DNA from: Candidatus Spyradenecus faecavium
GTDB lineage: Bacteria; Verrucomicrobiota; Kiritimatiellia; RFP12; DVOR01
Reading direction: 5' to 3'
NCBI GenBank assembly: GCA_018713405.1
Contig: DVOR01000233.1
Coordinates: 1-9,704 of the forward strand
DNA: 9,704 nt
In this document: positions 5,966-9,704 of the stretch, in pieces
How positions within the stretch are numbered: the first letter of the stretch is position 1
How the letters are laid out: every line of letters starts with the position of its first letter
Notes under the pieces: generated by a model
The model's database searches: none
What the model was told of the DNA's origin: nothing
The model's input: the letters and a program-made list of their open reading frames with translations, nothing else
Position numbers and translations under genes: made by a program

Positions 5966-6999
5966 GCGTAGGTCTCCTCGGCCCATTCGTAGGGCTCGGT
6001 GAGGGTGCGCCCGAAGAGGGTCTCGAGCATGAAGCGCAGGACGCGCTCGCCGCCGAAGCGCGCGTGGTAGGCGGCGCGGCCCGCGGCGGCGACGGCGCGG
6101 CGCGCGTCGTCATGCGCCTGGAACCAGAGGAGCCGCTCCACCAGGTCGGGCACGTCGTGGAAGAAGAGGGCCTCCTTGTCGGAGAAGAAGCGTTGCATCT
6201 CGTCGCCGTCGTAGACCGCCGTGAGGATGCCCGAGCCCATGAGGTGGGCGATGCGGTCGGAGGAATACCACTTCATGCCGAAGTAGCGGTTGATGTTCAG
6301 CCCCATCTTCGCGCCCGCCAGCAGGTCGTCATAGGCCGCGCCGCCGACGACGGCCGGGCGCCCGCCCATGCCCACCAGCTCGAAGCGCAGGTCGGTTTGG
6401 CGCACGGCCTCGCCGAGGCGCGCGATGAAGTCCAGCCGCGGGTCGCCCTGGCGGGGCTGGCCGGCGTAGAAGAGGTCGCACGCGAAGTCCGCCGCCGGGC
6501 GGAGGCTGTTGTCGAGCGTCTCGAGGGCGGGGTCGGAGGGGTTGGGCATGTAGGCCACCACGTTCCGGCCCGTGACGAAGGGGCGCAGCCACTGTTCCCC
6601 CGCGGTGGTGGCGAAGAGCGCGTCGCAGCTCTCCATGCGCTCGCGCATCTGCGCCTGGGGGTGGGCGTCGCACATCGGGTCGACGTTGAAGTGGGCGATG
6701 CGCACGCCGGGGACGGCCTTGCGGATGGCCTCGAGCGTCGCGTTGCGGATGAAGTCGCAGTGGCCCAGCAGCACGGCGTCGGGACGGAAGTTCTTCGCCG
6801 TCTTGAGCAGGGCCTTGTTCACCAGCCGCTCGCCGAGCGCGCGGATGCCCAGCCCCATGTAGCGCGCCAGGTCGCGGTCCGAGAACTCGCACAGGCGATG
6901 GTTGCCGCGCACGGCCCCGCAGGCCAGGGCGCGCCCCGGCCCCATGCGCAGCTTGCCGTAGCGCCGGATGAGCAGGTTGTCCACCAAGAGAATCCGCAT
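5962..6999 (-). CDS. GT-B glycosyltransferase, CgeB-like
   Basis: A 345-residue cytoplasmic-looking protein with no signal peptide or membrane helix. The N-terminal Rossmann half starts MRILLVDNLLIRRYG and contains FRPDAVLLGHCDFI (71-84) and GVRIAHFNVDPM (98-109). The C-terminal half has FYAGQPRQGDPR (177-188), RFELVGMGG (205-213) and the hallmark region KMGLNINRYF...SSDRIAHLMGSG (231-257). It then has ALFFHDVPDLVERLLWF (277-293) and the closing helix AAYHARFGGERVLRFMLE (309-326). This layout is that of DUF3880 / Glyco_trans_1_2 proteins, including CgeB and many polysaccharide or glycopeptide transferases. Donor and acceptor are unknown. The ATG at 6999 follows a near-perfect AAGGAGGGAC site, part of which is the TAA stop of the peptidase gene 9 nt upstream. 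Coupling with an M23 peptidase suggests cell-envelope work, but that is inference. Confidence 0.85.
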   Translation of the reverse strand: MRILLVDNLLIRRYGKLRMGPGRALACGAVRGNHRLCEFSDRDLARYMGLGIRALGERLVNKALLKTAKNFRPDAVLLGHCDFIRNATLEAIRKAVPGVRIAHFNVDPMCDAHPQAQMRERMESCDALFATTAGEQWLRPFVTGRNVVAYMPNPSDPALETLDNSLRPAADFACDLFYAGQPRQGDPRLDFIARLGEAVRQTDLRFELVGMGGRPAVVGGAAYDDLLAGAKMGLNINRYFGMKWYSSDRIAHLMGSGILTAVYDGDEMQRFFSDKEALFFHDVPDLVERLLWFQAHDDARRAVAAAGRAAYHARFGGERVLRFMLETLFGRTLTEPYEWAEETYA

Positions 7000-7008
7000 A
7001 GTCCCTCC

Positions 7009-8016
7009 TTACCCCACCTCGCCGAGTTTGACGGGATGCCGAGGCGGGTGCGCCGGCGAGGCCGTCAGGTTGTCCAACAACAGGTCCCGCCGCTTGGGCG
7101 CCGACCAATCGCGCCCCGTCCGCAGGATGGCGCGGTCCGCCGCGGCCTCGGGCCGGCCCTCCCCCTCCGCGAGCGGCCGCCCGAAGACAGGGATGCCCTC
7201 GCGCGAGAAGGCCACCCAGCTCGGCGCCCCCGCGTCCCACGCGCCGTGCCAGAGCGACGGGTGGCGGCGGAAGAAGTCCATCTCCCGCCCCGCCGCGTCC
7301 ACCGCGCACGCGTACGCCACCGGGCGCGCCCGCACATAGGCCCCGATGTCGAAAAAGCCCTTCTCCCGCTGTTCGCGGAAGGCGTCGCACGGGTCGATGC
7401 CGTAGAGGTTCGCCCCGTTCCAGATGCCGTGCTGCGGGTCGATCAGCGGGTAATGCACGTTCATCACCACCCCGATCTCGAAATGGAGGTGCGCCCGCGC
7501 CAGCGGGAAATCCGGCGTGTGCCCCATGATCCCCAGCGGCGCGCCCGCCTCCACCGCCTGCCCCGCGCGGAGCCCCGCCTGGAAGCGGCGCAGGTGCGCG
7601 TAGAGCGTGTAGACCGTGCCGAAGCCCGGCGCCTCGTGCGTCAGCACCGCGTAGTTGCCGTAGAGCGAAGGGTTCGCCGCGTGTCGGTTCACGTAGGCCA
7701 CGCGCCCCGCCGCCGCCGCGCGCACCACGTCCGTCGGGTCCTCGTCACGTCGCCACGGCTGCGCCGGCGCGATGTCGATGCCCTCATGGAAACGCGGCGA
7801 GCCGTCCGCGAACTTCCGCACGTTGCCGAACATCCCGCTCTCGGGCCGCCCCGTCCCCGTGTCCATGAAGACGCCCTTGCGCCGGGAACCGTCCAGGATC
7901 GGTTGCCCCGCCGTCGGCGGCGCCAACGTCAGCCCACCCGCCGCGGGCGCGCCCCAGCCCGGCCGGAGCGCCGCCGCCCCGCCGAGCAAACCCAAAAACA
8001 TCCTCCGGCTGACCAT
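7009..8016 (-). CDS. Exported M23-family (LytM-type) metallopeptidase
   Basis: A 335-residue secreted zinc peptidase, probably cleaving peptide bonds in peptidoglycan or a cell-surface protein. The N-terminus carries a Tat-type signal: S3-R4-R5-M-F-L, a hydrophobic LGLLGGAAAL, and APAAGG near residues 23-28 as the likely cleavage area. The catalytic domain has H77xxxD81 (FHEGIDIAP), the conserved YAHL (H141) and HxH (H176, H178 in AHLHFEI), so all zinc ligands and the catalytic histidine are present. Turns such as GNYAVLTHE and AGAPLGIMGHT match the family. The C-terminal ~130 residues (NLYGIDPCDAF onward) match nothing I know. The Tat signal suggests that it folds before export. The ATG at 8016 lies only 9 nt after the last base of a TATAAT, so the mRNA should be nearly leaderless. 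It is the first gene of the four-gene minus-strand operon. Confidence 0.9.
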   Translation of the reverse strand: MVSRRMFLGLLGGAAALRPGWGAPAAGGLTLAPPTAGQPILDGSRRKGVFMDTGTGRPESGMFGNVRKFADGSPRFHEGIDIAPAQPWRRDEDPTDVVRAAAAGRVAYVNRHAANPSLYGNYAVLTHEAPGFGTVYTLYAHLRRFQAGLRAGQAVEAGAPLGIMGHTPDFPLARAHLHFEIGVVMNVHYPLIDPQHGIWNGANLYGIDPCDAFREQREKGFFDIGAYVRARPVAYACAVDAAGREMDFFRRHPSLWHGAWDAGAPSWVAFSREGIPVFGRPLAEGEGRPEAAADRAILRTGRDWSAPKRRDLLLDNLTASPAHPPRHPVKLGEVG

Positions 8017-8033
8017 TGCCTTCCATTATACCA
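8016..8033 (-). promoter_or_regulatory. Extended -10 promoter of the peptidase operon
   Basis: On the minus strand TGG (8033-8031) precedes a perfect TATAAT (8030-8025). No -35-like hexamer is visible at 16-18 bp. The expected transcript start falls at 8017-8018, one or two bases before the ATG. GGAAGG (8024-8019) is too close to the ATG to be a normal ribosome site. Confidence 0.65.
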
Positions 8034-8097
8034 CACTCCCCGCTCCCCCACCGCCGGGAAGGACGCCTCGCAGTGGTGCCCGGGGAAAGTTTGGGGA

Positions 8098-8137
8098 CAC
8101 AGAGCCCCACAGAGGCAAACAGAGGCTCGCAGAGGCT
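8098..8137. repeat. Tandem 10-bp repeat (ACAGAGGC type), four copies
   Basis: CACAGAGCCC, CACAGAGGCA, AACAGAGGCT and CGCAGAGGCT follow without gaps. The core CAGAG is kept in all four. Confidence 0.85.
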
Positions 8138-8157
8138 TACACGACGTAGGGAAACCG

Positions 8158-8184
8158 CAGATTTCGCAGATTGGGGCAGATTTG
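8158..8184. repeat. Short direct repeats of GCAGATT, three copies
   Basis: GCAGATTTC, GCAGATTGGG and GCAGATTTGG start at 8158, 8167 and 8177, with 9- and 10-bp periods. Confidence 0.75.
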
Positions 8185-8218
8185 GGGCGTGCTACCGCAC
8201 GCAGGACGCAGGAGGGAG

Positions 8219-8250
8219 GGCTTGGAGGTTGGAAGGTTTGGAGGTTTGGT
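8219..8250. repeat. TTGGAGG repeat array
   Basis: CTTGGAGG, TTGGAAGG, TTTGGAGG and TTTGG follow one another with an 8-bp period. The array is the inverse complement of the one at 8433-8464. Confidence 0.75.
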
Positions 8251-8266
8251 CGTCAGCCCCATCCGT

Positions 8267-8281
8267 CGCCCCGAAGGGGCG
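8267..8281. repeat. GC hairpin CGCCCC-GAA-GGGGCG
   Basis: A perfect 6-bp stem with a GAA loop, directly before the heptamer array. It resembles REP-type extragenic hairpins; no U-tract follows, so it is not called a terminator. Confidence 0.75.
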
Positions 8282-8282
8282 T

Positions 8283-8310
8283 TCCGTTCTCCGTTCTCTG
8301 TTCTCCGTTC
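8283..8310. repeat. Tandem 7-bp repeat TCCGTTC, four copies
   Basis: TCCGTTC, TCCGTTC, TCTGTTC and TCCGTTC are perfectly contiguous, with one base change in the third. The array lies between two GC hairpins (8267-8281 and 8314-8333). Confidence 0.9.
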
Positions 8311-8313
8311 TCC

Positions 8314-8333
8314 GGGGCGGCGCAGGCCGCCCC
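8314..8333. repeat. GC hairpin GGGGCGGC-GCAG-GCCGCCCC
   Basis: A perfect 8-bp stem with a 4-base GCAG loop, immediately after the heptamer array and just before the palindrome array. Confidence 0.85.
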
Positions 8334-8338
8334 TCCCG

Positions 8339-8421
8339 AAACCCTTAAGGGTTTGCCTCGAAACCCTTAGGGTTTTGGGTCGAACCCCTTAGGGTTTCGC
8401 CTCCGACCCTTTAGGGTTTCG
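8339..8421. repeat. Array of AAACCCTTAGGGTTT palindromes, four units
   Basis: Units at 8339-8354 (AAACCCTTAAGGGTTT, perfect), 8361-8376, 8383-8399 and 8406-8421 recur every 22-23 bp. All are centred on CCCTTAGGG or a close variant (CCCTTAAGGG, CCCTTTAGGG) and most are flanked by CG. A fifth unit lies apart at 8472-8488. Each copy can form a short hairpin on either strand. Confidence 0.88.
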
Positions 8422-8432
8422 CGCTACGCCAA

Positions 8433-8464
8433 CCAAGCCTCCAAGCCTCCAAACTCCCAAGCCG
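8433..8464. repeat. Tandem 8-bp repeat CCAAGCCT, four copies
   Basis: CCAAGCCT, CCAAGCCT, CCAAACTC and CCAAGCCG follow without gaps. Bases 8441-8454 pair with 8236-8249 at 13 of 14 positions, making this the inverted partner of the TTGGAGG array 190 bp to the left. Confidence 0.8.
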
Positions 8465-8471
8465 CCGCCCG

Positions 8472-8488
8472 CCCCCTTAGGGTTTCGC
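8472..8488. repeat. Fifth, separate CCCTTAGGG palindrome unit
   Basis: CCCCCTTAGGGTTTCGC repeats the core and right flank of the array at 8339-8421, separated from it by the CCAAGCCT array. Confidence 0.75.
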
Positions 8489-8527
8489 GGGGTGGGGTGG
8501 GGCGGGTCTGCAAAAGCGGATGGGGTT

Positions 8528-8545
8528 TGGTACAATGGTGGGCAA
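8528..8545 (+). promoter_or_regulatory. Extended -10 promoter of the family 2 glycosyltransferase
   Basis: TGG (8528-8530) and TACAAT (8531-8536) form an extended -10. The transcript start is expected near GGCAA (8541-8545). The -35 region is weak (TCTGCA at 8507-8512). The leader would be about 20 nt and holds the ribosome site TAGGAGAG (8551-8558). Confidence 0.6.
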
Positions 8546-8562
8546 CCAATTAGGAGAGCGCC

Positions 8563-9498
8563 ATGCCGAAAATCGCCGTGTTGTTGCCGTGTTACAACGA
8601 ATCGCTCACCATCGAGAAGGTGGTGAAGGACTTCCGCGCCCAGCTGCCCGACGCGGACATCTGGGTCTATGACAACAACAGCACCGACGGTTCGGGCGAC
8701 CTGGCCCGCGCGGCGGGCGCGAAGGTGCGCCACGTGCGCCAGCAGGGCAAGGGCCACGTGGTGCGCAGGATGTTCCAGGAGGTCGAGGCCGACGTCTACG
8801 TGATGGTCGACGCCGACGACACCTATCCCGCCGACGAGGTGCAGAAGCTCATCCAGCCCATCGTGGACGGCGAGGCCGACATGGTCAACGGCGACCGCCT
8901 CTCCTCCACCTACATGACGGAGAACAAGCGCCCGGGGCACAACTTCGGCAACACGCTGGTCTGCACGCTCATCCGCGTGCTGTGGGGCCAGCGCGTGCAC
9001 GACGTGATGACGGGCTACCGCGCCTTCTCGCGCCTCTTCGTGAAGTCCTGCCCCGTGCTGGCCAACGGCTTCGAGATCGAGACGGAGATGACGCTGCACA
9101 CCATCGACAAGCGCATGAGCCTGGTGGAGGTGCCCGTGCAGTACCGCGACCGCCCGGCGGGGTCGTACTCCAAGCTGAACACGGTGAGCGACGGCTTCCG
9201 CGTGCTCTTCACCATCTTCAACCTCTTCCGTTTCTACCGCCCCGAGCTCTTCTTCGGCACGGTGGGCCTGGTGTTGCTGCTGATCGCGGCGGGGCTCTTC
9301 CTGCCCGTGCTCGTGGATTACTTCCAGACCGGGCTGGTGCCGCGCGTGCCCACGCAGATCTTCTCCGGCTTCGTGGCCATCGCCGGCCTGCTCTCCTTCG
9401 GCGTGGGCCTGATCTTGGGCGCGTGCAAGAAGCAGTCCGACCAGATGTTCGAGATCATCGTGTCCCAGGAGCGTGGGCGCGAAACCCTGAGGAGCTGA
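8563..9498 (+). CDS. Family 2 glycosyltransferase, membrane-anchored (DPM/GtrB-like)
   Basis: A 311-residue protein with a cytosolic GT-A domain followed by two membrane helices. The N-terminal nucleotide-binding strand is IAVLLPCYNES (4-14), with DNNSTDGSGDLA (37-48) next. The metal-binding DxD is in VMVDADDTYPADE (80-92). MVNGDRLS (107-114) and VMTGYRAFSR (148-157) are typical of dolichol/undecaprenyl-phosphate sugar transferases, and NGFEIETEM (168-176) is the acceptor-side motif. Membrane segments lie at about 230-252 and 264-287, so the enzyme probably loads a sugar on a lipid carrier or transfers it at the inner membrane. The sugar is unknown. The ATG at 8563 follows TTAGGAGAG. The stop is one base before the next ATG, so the two are co-transcribed. 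Confidence 0.93.
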   Translation: MPKIAVLLPCYNESLTIEKVVKDFRAQLPDADIWVYDNNSTDGSGDLARAAGAKVRHVRQQGKGHVVRRMFQEVEADVYVMVDADDTYPADEVQKLIQPIVDGEADMVNGDRLSSTYMTENKRPGHNFGNTLVCTLIRVLWGQRVHDVMTGYRAFSRLFVKSCPVLANGFEIETEMTLHTIDKRMSLVEVPVQYRDRPAGSYSKLNTVSDGFRVLFTIFNLFRFYRPELFFGTVGLVLLLIAAGLFLPVLVDYFQTGLVPRVPTQIFSGFVAIAGLLSFGVGLILGACKKQSDQMFEIIVSQERGRETLRS

Positions 9499-9499
9499 G

Positions 9500-9704
9500 A
9501 TGGCCGACCCGGACCCCAAGCAAGACCCCACCCCCGAAGACGCCCAGAAAGCCCCCCGCCCCGACGCCCCCCGCCGCCCCGACGCGGCCGGGAAGGGCAA
9601 GCCTGACCCCAAGCGGCCGGAGGGCGAGGGGCCGAAGTGGAAGCGCCCCTTCATCGTGTGGGTGCTGCTGGGCGTCTTCCTGGTCTCGCTCTTCGGTATC
9701 TTCA
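9500..9704 (+). CDS. N-terminus of a membrane protein, possibly FtsH (cut by the right edge)
   Basis: The ATG at 9500 follows GAGGAGCTGA and lies one base after the glycosyltransferase stop. Sixty-eight residues are visible. Residues 1-49 are a Pro/Asp/Lys/Arg-rich, disordered cytoplasmic lead. Residues ~50-68 (PFIVWVLLGVFLVSLFGIF) are one hydrophobic helix with a preceding KWKR, which predicts an N-in orientation. A basic-aromatic lead into a single helix of this kind is found in FtsH zinc proteases of several phyla, but also in other membrane proteins. No catalytic part is in view, so I do not name it. Confidence 0.75.
   Translation, partial: MADPDPKQDPTPEDAQKAPRPDAPRRPDAAGKGKPDPKRPEGEGPKWKRPFIVWVLLGVFLVSLFGIF

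Larger units (their letters stand above)
8017..8562. other. Divergent intergenic region, repeat mosaic without a gene
   Basis: About 545 bp between two outward-facing genes. The open frames here are composed of repeat sequence and lack ribosome sites, so I see no credible gene. It contains, from left to right, the peptidase promoter, ACAGAGGC decamers, GCAGATT repeats, TTGGAGG repeats, a GC hairpin, TCCGTTC heptamers, a second GC hairpin, a run of CCCTTAGGG palindromes, CCAAGCCT octamers, one more palindrome and the promoter of the family 2 glycosyltransferase. The families are unrelated in sequence and lie nearly end to end. Confidence 0.8.

Noticed and set aside
5966..5986. Upstream ATG for hslO at 5986
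   Set aside because: It lies inside the glycosyltransferase gene without a ribosome site, whereas the ATG at 5965 has GAGGAG and an ATGA overlap.
6064..8370. 768-residue open frame on the plus strand
   Set aside because: It mirrors the glycosyltransferase and peptidase genes and runs into the repeat region. Its composition is Arg/His/Ala-rich with no family signal.
8339..8488. CRISPR array or telomere repeats
   Set aside because: The units are only ~16 bp with 6-7 bp between them and no spacers of normal length. The TTTAGGG resemblance to plant telomeres is limited to single copies inside palindromes.
8389..9654. 421-residue minus-strand open frame over the family 2 glycosyltransferase
   Set aside because: It is antisense to a well-supported gene, begins in the next gene and ends in repeat DNA. 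It has no motif.

Overview
This is a GC-rich bacterial window, roughly 70% by eye. It holds nine ordinary gene calls (two cut by the window edges), one complete IS30-family insertion sequence, and a repeat-packed intergenic gap. The sequence does not fix the taxon. The base composition, the small basic 67-residue protein and the style of intergenic repeats would fit a PVC-group bacterium such as a Kiritimatiellota or Verrucomicrobia relative, but this is a guess from memory.

Left part (1-1502): a partial gene of unknown function enters from the left edge on the minus strand. Upstream of it sits an IS30-type element (about 265-1502) with a complete DDE transposase, short imperfect inverted ends and a 36-bp perfect palindrome in its leader. 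The IS is visibly less GC-rich than its surroundings. Its right end ends exactly where a -35-like TTGACA precedes the next gene.

Plus-strand cluster (1576-3893): a 67-residue basic protein, a probable intrinsic terminator, then folC (folate polyglutamylation) overlapping an RluA-family pseudouridine synthase. The synthase stop codon directly abuts the stop of the convergent minus-strand operon, with no spacer.

Minus-strand operon (8016 down to 3894): a Tat-exported M23 peptidase, a GT-B glycosyltransferase, the redox chaperone Hsp33 (hslO) and erythronate-4-phosphate dehydrogenase (pdxB, vitamin B6 synthesis). The genes are joined by a 9-nt gap with a strong ribosome site and then by ATGA and GTGA overlaps, so they are almost certainly co-transcribed and translationally coupled. 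The promoter before the peptidase is so close to the ATG that its mRNA should be nearly leaderless.

Divergent intergenic region (8017-8562): about 545 bp with no credible gene. It is a mosaic of at least six unrelated short repeat families and hairpins. Both flanking genes start from nearly identical extended -10 promoter cores, and a third, weaker copy precedes the 67-residue gene.

Right part (8563-9704): a membrane-anchored family 2 glycosyltransferase, followed one base later by the start of a membrane protein with a Pro/Asp-rich cytoplasmic lead and one transmembrane helix (possibly FtsH). The best candidates for something undescribed are the repeat mosaic with its matched promoters, the IS-derived -35 element, and the unplaced small basic protein.
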